64,000 nt of DNA from PALSA-1003 sp963791945 (GTDB lineage Bacteria; Pseudomonadota; Gammaproteobacteria; Burkholderiales; Casimicrobiaceae). The DNA is taken from NCBI GenBank assembly GCA_963791945.1, contig CAWBUD010000002.1, positions 3,224,001 through 3,288,000 of the forward strand, in the 5' to 3' direction. The notes beneath the pieces were generated by a model. It searched no databases. It was not told the DNA's origin and was given only the letters and a program-made list of their open reading frames with translations. This document shows, one piece after another, positions 34,013 to 42,240 of the stretch. The position numbers were made by a program, and so were the translations under genes. Position 1 is the first letter of the stretch, and each line of letters starts with the position of its first letter.

Positions 34013-34426
34013 GTTCTGGAAACCATTGACACGAAGACATTGACGCGTCGCACGCGGCGTGAATCCGAGCGCAAGCGCCGCTGTCAGGATAAGACGACGC
34101 TACGCTGCCGCCTTTGGACAGTCAAGCCGCCGCGATGCGGAGGTACGCGGCCTCGAGCGAACTGATGTTCGGCACGTCCGCGGCACCGTAGCGCGCGATG
34201 GCGCGTCGCCGGGCGCCCGCGCATGAGACACGCGAGTATCCTCGAACTGCGATCGTCGACGATCAGGCTGCTCGCTGCCGAATCCGGTCATCGGTCCAGC
34301 GCGCTGCGCGCTTCATAACCTCGCAAGCGGCACGGGAGAATTGTCGATCAGACAATGCGCTCGACGACGTAGGGATTCGTCCGACGCGCCCCGACCGTCT
34401 GCGGCGTCATTCTCGCGTACATCATC
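34013..34426. other. Intergenic region without a recognisable gene
   Basis: 414 bases. Two direct TTGAC occurrences near 34027-34045 may belong to a promoter for something on the plus strand, but no -10 box is convincing. The right end (from about 34397) reads in frame into the membrane-protein fragment that follows, suggesting it carries the decayed N-terminus of that gene. Confidence 0.4.
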
Positions 34427-34615
34427 TTGAGAATGGGGACCGGGTTGGCGGTCCTCGTAGGCGGCCTCTACGGCCTGGCGCTGTACTTCATCAATTTCTA
34501 CGGCTTCACTAAATGGTTCCCCTGGTTCGCCGATGCGCGCGACGGGATAAGCATCTTCACGCACATCGTCCAGAGCGGCCTGGTTGCCTATCTTTACAAG
34601 CGGCTCAGCAGGTAA
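34427..34615 (+). pseudogene. C-terminal fragment of a small membrane protein
   Basis: 62 residues in an open frame without ATG or ribosome site: GLAVLVGGLYGLALYFINFY, GFTKWFPWFADARDGISIF and THIVQSGLVAYLYKRLS. The motif FYGFTxxFPWFxxARxxxxxxxH belongs to a longer family of membrane proteins that normally have two or three further helices at the N-terminus. The upstream frame remains open for about ten codons (GVILAYIILRMG) with no start. Most likely a truncated gene, though a short functional peptide starting at TTG 34427 cannot be excluded. Confidence 0.45.
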
Positions 34616-34813
34616 CGCGCGCGCGAGGCGACTGACGCGGGCGACCGCCGCTCGCCGAGAGGCGACGGCGCCCCGCGTCGGCACGCAGGCGCGTAGTGCA
34701 TGTCTCGAACGGAAGCGGCGTGAGCTGGCGCTTCTCAACAGCTGCCTGTCGCGCGGCGTCGCGCGTTGGTCGCGGATCGTGACGGTCGCGCCTCGCACGC
34801 TACGCCCCGGGCG

Positions 34814-35794
34814 TCAGACGAACTGGTTCTTCAACACGGCTTCGCCGCGCCACAGGCGTTCGAGGTTTTCCAGCAGGAGGTCGATCACGTTGTCCTCGTA
34901 GCGGCGCGTCTCGCCGGCGGTGTGCGGCGTGATCAGCACGTTGGGCACAGTCCAGAGCCCCGATGTCGCGGGCAGCGGCTCCTCCCACACGCAATCGAGC
35001 GCGGCGCCGGCGATGCGTTTCTGGTCGAGCGCCTCGACGAGCGCCGGCTCGTTCACCACCTTGCCGCGCGCGACGTTGACGAGGCAGGCCGAGGGCTTCA
35101 TCGCCGCGAGCGCATTCGCGTCGATCAGGTTCTCGGTCTCGGGCGTGAGCGGGCAGGTCAGCGCGACGAAATCGGCTTGCGGCAACATGGCGAGCAGGCC
35201 ATCCTCGCCGACGACATTGTCGGCCGCACCCGCGCCCTTGGACGGATCGCGCCGGATGGCGATCACGCGCATGTCGAAGGCCTTGGCGAGCGTAGCCAGT
35301 CGCGAGCCGATACGACCCAGGCCGATGACCAGCAGCGTCTTGCCGCCGAGCTCGTCTTCGCGCTTCGCGATGTCTCCGATCATGCCGCGCCACTTCTTTG
35401 CGGTCTGGTTGTCGCGCGCCTGCGGAATCTGCCGCGCCAGGGCGAGGATCAAGGCGATCGCATGCTCGGCGACCGCGCGCTCGTTCACGCCCTGCGCGCT
35501 GGCCACACGGATGCCGGCCGCACTCAGCGCCTCGCGGGAATACTGGTCGGTGCCGGCGCTGATCGACTGGATGAGGGCGAGCCTGCGCGCCGCGGGAATC
35601 AGCTCGTTGCGCCACAAGCCGGAGCACAGCAGGACGTCCACATCCTTGATGCGTGCCTTCAAATCTTCGAGGCTACGCACCTCGAACCAATCGAGACCCG
35701 TATTGCGCAGAGCGAAGCGTTCGCCCATGCGATAGGCGACGTGGGCGAAACAGACGGTCAGTTTGTCTCTGACGGGCATAGGACGCGCGCTCAT
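34814..35794 (-). CDS. D-2-hydroxyacid dehydrogenase, NAD-dependent
   Basis: A 326-residue enzyme. The catalytic domain has IQSISAGTDQYSREALSAAG and the linker GVNERAVAEHAIALILALAR. The Rossmann domain has LLVIGLGRIGSRLATLAKAF, and the C-terminal catalytic set is VNVARGKVVNEPALVEAL (Arg), DCVWEEPLPATSGLW (Glu) and VLITPHTAGET (His). It reduces 2-keto acids to D-2-hydroxy acids or the reverse, cytoplasmic. Specificity cannot be read from the sequence. No operon partner is adjacent. Confidence 0.9.
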   Translation of the reverse strand: MSARPMPVRDKLTVCFAHVAYRMGERFALRNTGLDWFEVRSLEDLKARIKDVDVLLCSGLWRNELIPAARRLALIQSISAGTDQYSREALSAAGIRVASAQGVNERAVAEHAIALILALARQIPQARDNQTAKKWRGMIGDIAKREDELGGKTLLVIGLGRIGSRLATLAKAFDMRVIAIRRDPSKGAGAADNVVGEDGLLAMLPQADFVALTCPLTPETENLIDANALAAMKPSACLVNVARGKVVNEPALVEALDQKRIAGAALDCVWEEPLPATSGLWTVPNVLITPHTAGETRRYEDNVIDLLLENLERLWRGEAVLKNQFV

Positions 35795-36160
35795 AAAATC
35801 GACTTCCGCAAGGATGAGAATCGGCTGATTTCAGCGTGGCTCGCCGCGAACCCCGCCCACTTGCTTCCCGCCTATTTCACCAAAGCCGCTATGCCTGGGC
35901 AACCAGCGTCTGAAATCGGGCCAGAACCAGCCATTCGCCGTCCGAGATAAGTTCCCGCGCCTGAAGCCGGCGGGGTAGTATCGACTTCCAATCGTCCCCG
36001 AGGTGGCCCAGCGATGCAGTCTCTGCAACGCGTCATACGATGCGTCGCAACGGACAGCCGCTGATTTCGAATCCTGCTAGCCCTTGCTGCCGGCATTTTT
36101 CTGATGCCGCTCGACGCATGGGCTTCGTCTGCTTTGGAGAACGATCGGAATGGTTCTGTA
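35795..36160. other. Intergenic region without a recognisable gene
   Basis: 366 bases between the starts/stops of two minus-strand genes. Open frames here show no domain similarity. It should contain the promoter of the dehydrogenase gene on the minus strand, but no clear boxes were found. Confidence 0.4.
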
Positions 36161-37291
36161 TCACAGTCCAAACCACCGCGCCCTTCGACTTGTCCCGAAC
36201 TGCTCCTTGTCCGCGCGTAGCGCGACACTAGGTTGATGGTAAGTGCCGGTGGGCGTGGGCCCCGAGAAGAAATCGACGTCGACACGCCCGATTCGGCCCG
36301 CGCCGAACTCGATGTAGCAGGTCCCCGCGCCCGCATAGAGGCTGCCTTCGCCCTCGCCTCGAATGCGCGAGACGAGGGATGTGGCAACCGCCTTTGCCGC
36401 GCTCTCGGCGAAAACGCCTGCTTTTGGCGTCCCCGTGTTGGCGATGTCGCCGACGGCGTAGACATTCGGGAACTTGGTCTCCAGTGTTCTTGGGTTCACG
36501 GGCACCCAGCCCGCCTCGGCCATTCCGCTGACCTCGACCACTCCGGGCGCGCGGTGCTTGGGCACGCCCAGGAACAGGTCATATGGCAGCTCGCTTCCGT
36601 CGTCGAGCAACGCGACGCGGCGGCCCGCGTCCACTGAGGCCACGCGTCGGTTGGGTATGAAGCTGATGTCGCGTTCTGCAAATGCGGAGATCAAAGCCTT
36701 CGAGGTATCGGGAGACGGAGGCACCGGGCTCGACAAGGGCAGGACCATCGTGATTTCGCATTGACTGCGAACGCCGCGGGTCGTCAGAAAGTCGTGCAGC
36801 ATGAGGGCGCATTCGCTAGGTGCCGGCGGACACTTGTATGGCGCTCCGCATACGCCGACGATGGCGCGGCCTTTGGAAAAGGTGGGCAGGACCTCGCGAA
36901 GTAGATTCGCGCCCGCCACCGAGTAGTACTCGTTGGCCTCTTCTAGGCCCGGCGTAGCCCCGAAATCGTAGTCGGCCCCCAGGGCGACCACCAGGTAGTC
37001 ACAATCGTGGGTGCCGGCATCGGTTGTCACGCGCTTGGTCGTTGGGTCGATGGCTGTTACCGTTTCCCTCAGCAGGCGCACGCCCGGTTTGACGAACTTG
37101 CGATACGGCAGGCTGACCGCGTCCAGCGTGGTGTGGCCGAACATCACGTCGAGCTTCGAAAAGCCGAAGATAAACGCGTCGCTCTTGTCGATCAGAGTCA
37201 CCTGAACCTTGTTGCCCAGGGACTCCGACAGGATCGTGCTTAACTCCATGCCGCCGAAGCCGGCGCCCAGTACCGTAATTCGCGGACTCAT
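36161..37291 (-). CDS. Sulfide:quinone oxidoreductase-like FAD-dependent oxidoreductase
   Basis: A 376-residue flavoprotein. MSPRITVLGAGFGGMELSTI is the FAD dinucleotide-binding loop; LRETVTAIDPTTKRVTTD and DYLVVALGADYDF follow; IVGVCGAPYKCPPAPSECAL carries the mid-protein cysteine region of SQR/FCSD proteins; and FPNVYAVGDIANTGTPKAG is the second FAD motif. The C-terminal region (YIEFGAGRIGRVDVDFF) resembles flavocytochrome-c sulfide dehydrogenases. Only some of the catalytic cysteines of true SQR are evident, so sulfide oxidation is likely but not certain. AAAGGGGCAGC precedes the ATG. Confidence 0.82.
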   Translation of the reverse strand: MSPRITVLGAGFGGMELSTILSESLGNKVQVTLIDKSDAFIFGFSKLDVMFGHTTLDAVSLPYRKFVKPGVRLLRETVTAIDPTTKRVTTDAGTHDCDYLVVALGADYDFGATPGLEEANEYYSVAGANLLREVLPTFSKGRAIVGVCGAPYKCPPAPSECALMLHDFLTTRGVRSQCEITMVLPLSSPVPPSPDTSKALISAFAERDISFIPNRRVASVDAGRRVALLDDGSELPYDLFLGVPKHRAPGVVEVSGMAEAGWVPVNPRTLETKFPNVYAVGDIANTGTPKAGVFAESAAKAVATSLVSRIRGEGEGSLYAGAGTCYIEFGAGRIGRVDVDFFSGPTPTGTYHQPSVALRADKEQFGTSRRARWFGL

Positions 37292-37510
37292 GCTGCCCCT
37301 TTAGATGGTGACCGTCGTTGAACGACTGTTTTGCTTCGATCCATCCTACACGCCCAGCGTCAGCAACGGGTCACGGTTTCCTGCTGGTGCGGGATGATGC
37401 CGAATGCGACGACGACTAATTGGGCCAAGTGGTGATTTGCGGGCTCGTGACTCAAAGAGCTAATTCTTGAATTTGCATAGCGGTCTCAAGGCGCCTCTGC
37501 GCAGTCCGAC

Positions 37511-37714
37511 TGCGAGCGATCTGCTCCGATCATAAACCGCCCGTGGCTTGGAACTACATACTCCTCAGATACTCCCCGCCCGACTCGAACAGCGCCTTCG
37601 TGATCTGACGAGCGAGCACACGCGCACGGTCTTCATCAACTCGGCGAAGACGTTGCCGTTCTCGATCGCGACGCGCTTCAATCGCTCCAGCGCTTGGCTC
37701 GGCCTTCGCATTGC
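37511..37714 (-). pseudogene. Broken duplicate of the icmF 3' end
   Basis: On the minus strand this segment is about 85% identical to the last 170 bases of icmF (45453-45630): matching blocks include CTACATACTCCTC, TCGAACAGCGCCTTCGTGAT and CGGCGAAGACGTTGCCGTTC. One base is missing relative to icmF, shifting the frame, so the conserved end QITKALFE.GGEY.RSM and the upstream NAKA segment fall in different frames. The flanking GCGAGCGAT near 37511-37520 also matches the sequence beyond the icmF stop. It is a relic of a second mutase gene or of a duplication. Confidence 0.75.
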
Positions 37715-37734
37715 GCGCGATCGTTGACCAGTGC

Positions 37735-37774
37735 TTGACATGCAAGGTGCGACTTGCCTATCATTCAGGCAAGT
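37735..37774 (+). promoter_or_regulatory. Promoter with ArsR-type operator
   Basis: TTGACA at 37735-37740, 18-base spacer, TATCAT at 37759-37764. An inverted repeat ACTTGCCT-ATCATTC-AGGCAAGT (37752-37774) covers the -10 box, 20 bases before the ArsR-family start. This is the geometry expected for autorepression by an ArsR-family dimer. Confidence 0.7.
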
Positions 37775-37793
37775 GATTACTTGCGTATAGCCC

Positions 37794-38126
37794 ATGGCAG
37801 AGCGCCACGACACCGACGTGCTGTTCAAGGCCCTGGCCGATCCCAGCCGGCGCAAGCTGCTGGACCTGCTGCACGCGCACGACGGCCGCACGCTCAACGA
37901 GCTGTGCGAGCACCTGGACATGACGCGGCAGGGCGTGACGCAGCACCTGGACGTGCTGGAGGCGGCGAACCTGGTCGCCACCGTGCGGCGCGGCCGCGAA
38001 AAGCTGCACTTCCTCAATCCGGTGCCGCTGCAGGAGATCTACGAGCGCTGGATTGCCAAGTTCGAAAAGCCGCGCCTCAAGGCGCTCGCCGATCTGAAGC
38101 GACGACTGGAGAAAGCCAATGGCTAG
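37794..38126 (+). CDS. ArsR-family winged-helix regulator
   Basis: A 110-residue regulator: FKALADPSRRKLLDLLHAHD, LNELCEHLDMTRQGVTQHLD as helix-turn-helix, VLEAANLVATVRRGREKLHF as the wing, ending in KRRLEKANG. It lacks the metal-binding cysteines of true ArsR and belongs to the subgroup paired with AHSA1-domain proteins. It probably represses its own promoter through the dyad at 37752-37774. It overlaps the next gene by 8 bases. Confidence 0.9.
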   Translation: MAERHDTDVLFKALADPSRRKLLDLLHAHDGRTLNELCEHLDMTRQGVTQHLDVLEAANLVATVRRGREKLHFLNPVPLQEIYERWIAKFEKPRLKALADLKRRLEKANG

Positions 38127-38592
38127 ATCGACTTTTGTCTACGTGACCTACATCCGCACTACGCCGGAGAAGCTGTGGTCAGCACTGACCGACGCGGAGT
38201 TCATGAAGCAGTACTGGTTCGGCAATCACTGCGAGAGCCAGTGGACGGCGGGATCCTCGTGGAAGAATGTGTACCCCGATGGCCGCATCACCGACGTCGG
38301 CGAGATCGTCGAGGCCGAGCCGCCGCGGCGCTTGGTGATCCGCTGGCAGCATCAGGACAAGCCCGAGCTCAAGGCCGAAGGCGAGTCGCTATGCACGATG
38401 GAACTGGAACCCAGTGGAACGGCGGTCAAGCTCTCCATCACCCACACCATCGAGCGCGAACCCTCGAAATTCATCGCGGCGGTGTCCGACGGCTGGCCGA
38501 AGGTCATCTCCAATCTCAAGTCCCTGCTGGAGACCGGCTCCACCGTTCTGCAGGACCCCTACCCGATTGAGAGCGCCGCCCACTCTCGATAG
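38119..38592 (+). CDS. AHSA1/SRPBCC-domain protein
   Basis: A 157-residue single-domain protein: TTPEKLWSALTDAEFMKQYW, SQWTAGSSWKNVYPDGRITD, EAEPPRRLVIRWQHQDKPEL and SDGWPKVISNLKSLLETGS are typical of AHSA1-like SRPBCC proteins (helix-grip fold with a hydrophobic cavity). In bacteria these are very often encoded directly after an ArsR-type repressor, as here with an 8-base overlap. The ligand is unknown. Confidence 0.9.
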   Translation: MARSTFVYVTYIRTTPEKLWSALTDAEFMKQYWFGNHCESQWTAGSSWKNVYPDGRITDVGEIVEAEPPRRLVIRWQHQDKPELKAEGESLCTMELEPSGTAVKLSITHTIEREPSKFIAAVSDGWPKVISNLKSLLETGSTVLQDPYPIESAAHSR

Positions 38593-38600
38593 GAGTAACC

Positions 38601-38900
38601 ATGGCAAAGGTCATTTTTGGAAACCATTCGTCGGTTCTGGCTCCGCGGCAAGATCGAGACAGCATTCGAAAATTCTTTTGTGATGTCCTCGGTGGCAAAA
38701 TCATGAAAGCGGATGCCGAAGGGGACTTCATTCGCCTGCGAGAAGACTTCCATATCGGGTTTCTCTACGGGGAAAATCCATGTGTTCCCGCCGTCGGGGC
38801 GCGAAACATCTCAAGCTACCCGAAGTCTGACGGGCGTGGATATGACAATGGACCGGATGCGGTTCACGAATGTCTCCGAGGTGCTTTGGCAAGGTCATGA
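38601..38900 (+). pseudogene. VOC/glyoxalase-family protein, C-terminally broken
   Basis: The first 58 codons are a good VOC half-domain (MAKVIFGNHSSVLAPRQDRD, IRKFFCDVLGGKIMKADAEG, FHIGFLYGE). After that the frame departs from the family (NPCVPAVGARNISSYPKSDG ...) and stops at 99 residues, short of the usual 115-130, without the final QVFRLV-type strand. Adjacent frames carry other open sequence, consistent with a frameshift and deletion before the TonB-like gene. It starts 8 bases after the AHSA1-domain gene, with GGAGTAACC as ribosome site, so it was the third gene of that operon. Confidence 0.65.
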
Positions 38901-39034
38901 CCGGTGGGCCTGTCGCGTCGACCGGCGCGCCGAACATGCTGTCATCCTGTTCCGCGCCAGCAGCGCTGCCCGAACAGCGACGGCGGAGTACGCTTGAGTT
39001 CCACAGGTTCCAGCGACGCGCCGACAGCCAACGC

Positions 39035-40807
39035 ATGAGCCCTGAGCACAGGCGACTGACGCATGCGCTGCTGCTCTCGTTGCTGATCCACACGTTGCTG
39101 TTGAGCCTGACCCTCGGTGACCAGGGACTTTGGCTTCCGGGCTTCAGCTTCCCCTGGCAGGAACGACGGATCGAGGTACCCGATCTGCGCGTCGTAGTCG
39201 TTCCGCGACAGGTCACAGCCGCGGAGCCGACGGTCACGCCGGCCGCGGAGCCGGCGGTCACGCCGGTCGCGGAGCCCTTGCAGCAGGCACGGGTCGAGCA
39301 GCCTGTTGCCAGCAGGCCGGCGCGGACGCCATCCGTGTCCCGTGCGCCGACCCCGCGGCGGACTGCAGCAGCGATCATGCCGGAGGCCGATCCGAGGGCA
39401 GCGGCCAATCCAAGGACAGACGCCGCGACCGGTGCGGCCGCTGCGCAAACGCCTTTGCGCGCCGATCGGCCCGGTGACACGGCGCCCCCGCCGATCCCCG
39501 CGCCGGCCGTGATCGCCTTGTCGCGGACCGACGAGCCCACGTGGGTCGTGCCCGCCACTCCAGCGATGCCACCGCCCGTCACCGCGGCAGCGCCAAGCGT
39601 CTCGATTCCAGAGACCGCGATGCCGTCGCTTCGAGATGCTGTCGATGCAGCGCTGGCGCGAATCGACCAAAAGGCGTGGGAGCGACCCGTTGAACTGGCG
39701 AAGGTCGATCCTTCGAAGCAGGAGGGGCAACGGCAGGTAAAGCAGTTGGAGGCGGCGCGGCAGGACACCGCCCGTCAGGAAGCGGCGCGCGCCCAGAACG
39801 CGCGGCTGGAGGCCGAACACCAGGAGGCCGCACAGGTCGAGGCCGCACAGGTCGAGCTCGCACAGGTCGAGCTCGCACGGGTCGAGCCCGCACGGGTCGG
39901 GCTCGCACAGGTCGAGCTCGCACGGGTCGAGCCCGCACGGGTCGAGCCCGCACGGATCGAGGCCGCAGAGGTCGAGGCCGCACAGGTCGATCTCGCACGG
40001 GTCGAGCCCGCACGGGTCGGGGCCACACAGGTCGAGCCCGCACGGATCGAGCCCGCACGGGTCGAGCCCGCACGGATCGAGGCCGCAGAGGTCGAGGCCG
40101 CACAGGTCGATCTCGCACGGGTCGAGCCCGCACGGGTCGGGGCCACACAGGTCGAGCCCGCACGGATCGAGGCCGCAGAGATCGAGGCCGGACAGGTCGA
40201 ACTCGCACGGGTCGAGCCCACACGGGTCGAGGCCACACAGGTCGAGCCCGCACGGGTCAAGGCCGCAGAGATCGAGGCCGCACAGGTCAAGGCCGCAGAG
40301 GTCGAGGCCGCGCGGGTCGAGACGCAGGAGGTGGAGGCAAGACGGGAAGCGAGGCTTCGGGCGATAGGACGACAACTGGACGAGGAGGCCGCTCGGCGTG
40401 AAGCGGCAACGGCGGCAGCGCGCCTGTCACCCTCGCCGCCCCCGTCGTGGAACCCCGCCCGTCGATACAGGCTCTTCGGTCGCACTGACCCCAACGAGGA
40501 CATCATCCTATACGCGGAAGCCTGGGAACGGAAGATCCAACTGGGCATGACGTTCGATATGGTCCGCGAAGCGGCAAAGCAACCTCACACCGATCCCCTC
40601 GTGAAGGTGGCCATTCGCAGCGACGGCTCGGTGGAGTCGGTGACCTTCGTTCTATCCAGCGGCGTGCCTGCCATCGACGACGCGATACGACGCATCGTTG
40701 ACAGCCAGAAGCCTTACCGGGTGTTCCCGCCGAACCTGGCCCGCGAGTACGACGTGATCGAGATCCGCCGAACCTGGTACTTCGACATGGCGATCCGGCT
40801 GCACTGA
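39035..40807 (+). CDS. TonB/TolA-like energy transducer with long Ala/Val/Glu repeat linker
   Basis: A 590-residue protein. Residues 8-30 are one transmembrane helix (THALLLSLLIHTLLLSLTLG) as in TonB. A Pro-rich stretch follows (VTPAAEPAVTPVAEPLQQA), then about 33 five-residue repeats of the type VEPAR/VEAAQ (about 268-435) predicted to form one long helix as in TolA. The C-terminal 95 residues form a TonB_C-type domain (VKVAIRSDGSVESVTFVLSS, AIDDAIRRIVDSQKPYRVFP, YDVIEIRRTWYFDMAIRL). It should span the periplasm from the inner membrane to an outer-membrane partner. No ExbB/ExbD genes are nearby. Confidence 0.8.
   Translation: MSPEHRRLTHALLLSLLIHTLLLSLTLGDQGLWLPGFSFPWQERRIEVPDLRVVVVPRQVTAAEPTVTPAAEPAVTPVAEPLQQARVEQPVASRPARTPSVSRAPTPRRTAAAIMPEADPRAAANPRTDAATGAAAAQTPLRADRPGDTAPPPIPAPAVIALSRTDEPTWVVPATPAMPPPVTAAAPSVSIPETAMPSLRDAVDAALARIDQKAWERPVELAKVDPSKQEGQRQVKQLEAARQDTARQEAARAQNARLEAEHQEAAQVEAAQVELAQVELARVEPARVGLAQVELARVEPARVEPARIEAAEVEAAQVDLARVEPARVGATQVEPARIEPARVEPARIEAAEVEAAQVDLARVEPARVGATQVEPARIEAAEIEAGQVELARVEPTRVEATQVEPARVKAAEIEAAQVKAAEVEAARVETQEVEARREARLRAIGRQLDEEAARREAATAAARLSPSPPPSWNPARRYRLFGRTDPNEDIILYAEAWERKIQLGMTFDMVREAAKQPHTDPLVKVAIRSDGSVESVTFVLSSGVPAIDDAIRRIVDSQKPYRVFPPNLAREYDVIEIRRTWYFDMAIRLH
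39836..40340 (+). repeat. 15-bp tandem array with 120-bp higher-order duplication
   Basis: About 33 tandem copies of a 15-bp unit (consensus GTCGAGCCCGCACGG with variants GTCGAGGCCGCAGAG and GTCGATCTCGCACGG) coding for the pentapeptide linker of the TonB-like protein. Bases 39961-40050 recur exactly at 40081-40170, and similarity extends both ways, showing a recent 120-bp tandem duplication. All six frames lack stops in the array. Confidence 0.95.
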
Positions 40808-40864
40808 TGGGACGATGAGGCGCCCGCGCCCATGCGCGCGGCTTTGTAATTCAGGAGAATCGAC

Positions 40865-41305
40865 ATGGCTTCGACTGCGGAATCTGTTTCACGCTCGGCC
40901 GCCGACACTGCAGGCGAGGTATCGCTGGCGCGACTCTATGTCCTGCGCGCCGCTTACCTTTTGCTTGTGGTCGGGTTGGGCGCGATGATCGTGCCTGTCC
41001 TCTTCAATCATGAGCCGATGGCGCGCGGCGTGATCCCGAGCCTGCTCGGCGCCGTGTGGCTGCTCGCGTTCGTCGGCCTGCGCTATCCGCTGCAGATGCT
41101 TCCGTTGCTGATGTTCGAACTCGTGTGGAAGACGATCTGGCTGATCGCTTTCGGGCTGCCGCAATGGTCCTCGGGACAGCTGCCGCCAACCTTCGCCGAA
41201 GACTTCAAAGCCATCGCCGCCGGCGTGATCCTGATGCCGATAGTGATCCCCTGGGGCTACGTCTATCGCCACTACGTCAGACAGCAGGCGAACCGCTGGC
41301 GATGA
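40865..41305 (+). CDS. Four-helix membrane protein of unknown function
   Basis: A 146-residue protein with four hydrophobic segments: LYVLRAAYLLLVVGLGAMIV, GVIPSLLGAVWLLAFVGLRY, PLQMLPLLMFELVWKTIWLI and AIAAGVILMPIVIPWGYVYR. The pattern matches small conserved inner-membrane proteins with no known reaction. A TTCAGGAGAATCGAC ribosome site precedes the ATG. Its stop overlaps the RluA-type start (ATGA), so they are coupled. Confidence 0.72.
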   Translation: MASTAESVSRSAADTAGEVSLARLYVLRAAYLLLVVGLGAMIVPVLFNHEPMARGVIPSLLGAVWLLAFVGLRYPLQMLPLLMFELVWKTIWLIAFGLPQWSSGQLPPTFAEDFKAIAAGVILMPIVIPWGYVYRHYVRQQANRWR

Positions 41306-42240
41306 TCTACGCACCAGGGCTCGACGTGAAATCACTCGGGCCGACCGTCGCGGCGGTCGTTCGCCAGCAGACCGGCGTCGCATGGTCGCTCGCGCGTCGG
41401 CTGTGCGCCGAGGGGCGCGTCACGGTCGATGGCCAGCGCTGCCTCGACGCCGCAGCGCGTGTCGCGCCGGGGACGGTGGTCGTCGTCGACCAACGGGCAA
41501 CGAAGCTCCGTACCAGTCCGCTGGCCGAGAGCGCAATCGTTTTCTACGACCACGATGTCGTCGTCGTCGACAAGCCGGCCGGGATGCTCAGCGTCGCTTA
41601 CAAGCCCGGCGACAAGGAAACGCTCGCCGACTACACTCGTACGCTGTTGAGACGGATGGGCAGACGCGGCGCCGACGCTAAGCTGGGCGTGGTTCACCGC
41701 CTCGACAAGGATACGACCGGCCTGATGGTGTTTGCGCGGACGGCCCGTGCGCAGCGCGCGCTGGCAGCACAGTTCCGCGCGCACACCATCGATCGCGTCT
41801 ACCATGCCATCGCGCACGGCGCGGTCACCTCGAGACGCATCGAGACGCATCTCCTTCTGGATCGTGGCGACGGATTGCGTGGCTCCTATGGACATTTCCG
41901 GCGTCCGAAGGGCGACGCTCCACCCGAGGCGAAACGCTCGATCACGCACATCCGACCCATCGCCGCCCTCGCGGTTGCCACGCTGGTCGAATGCCGCCTC
42001 GAAACCGGACGCCAGCATCAGATTCGAATCCACCTGTCCGAGCTCGGCCATCCGCTGGTCGGCGAAACCGTGTATATCCGCGACTACGCAGGTCCGAAGA
42101 TCGACGCGACGCGTCCGATGCTCCATGCCCGGACGCTCGGATTCGTTCATCCTCGAACCGGCGAACGTATTTCCTTCGAGCGCGAGCCGCCCGATGACTT
42201 CCGGGCGATGTTTGAATCGCTTCGACGGACTCGCGGCTGA
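41302..42240 (+). CDS. RluA-family pseudouridine synthase
   Basis: A 312-residue enzyme with an N-terminal S4-like RNA-binding region (SLARRLCAEGRVTVDGQRCL), the RluA opening IVFYDHDVVVVDKPAGMLSV, the catalytic motif GVVHRLDKDTTGLMVFARTA with the nucleophilic Asp, and the closing ETGRQHQIRIHLSELGHPLV and MLHARTLGFVHP. It isomerises uridine in 23S rRNA or tRNA; the exact site is not predictable. It is coupled to the upstream membrane gene and converges end-to-end with DinB copy B. Confidence 0.92.
   Translation: MIYAPGLDVKSLGPTVAAVVRQQTGVAWSLARRLCAEGRVTVDGQRCLDAAARVAPGTVVVVDQRATKLRTSPLAESAIVFYDHDVVVVDKPAGMLSVAYKPGDKETLADYTRTLLRRMGRRGADAKLGVVHRLDKDTTGLMVFARTARAQRALAAQFRAHTIDRVYHAIAHGAVTSRRIETHLLLDRGDGLRGSYGHFRRPKGDAPPEAKRSITHIRPIAALAVATLVECRLETGRQHQIRIHLSELGHPLVGETVYIRDYAGPKIDATRPMLHARTLGFVHPRTGERISFEREPPDDFRAMFESLRRTRG

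Noticed and set aside
39836..40340. CRISPR-like array
   Set aside because: The 15-bp units are contiguous with no spacers, stay in frame and code for a helical linker.
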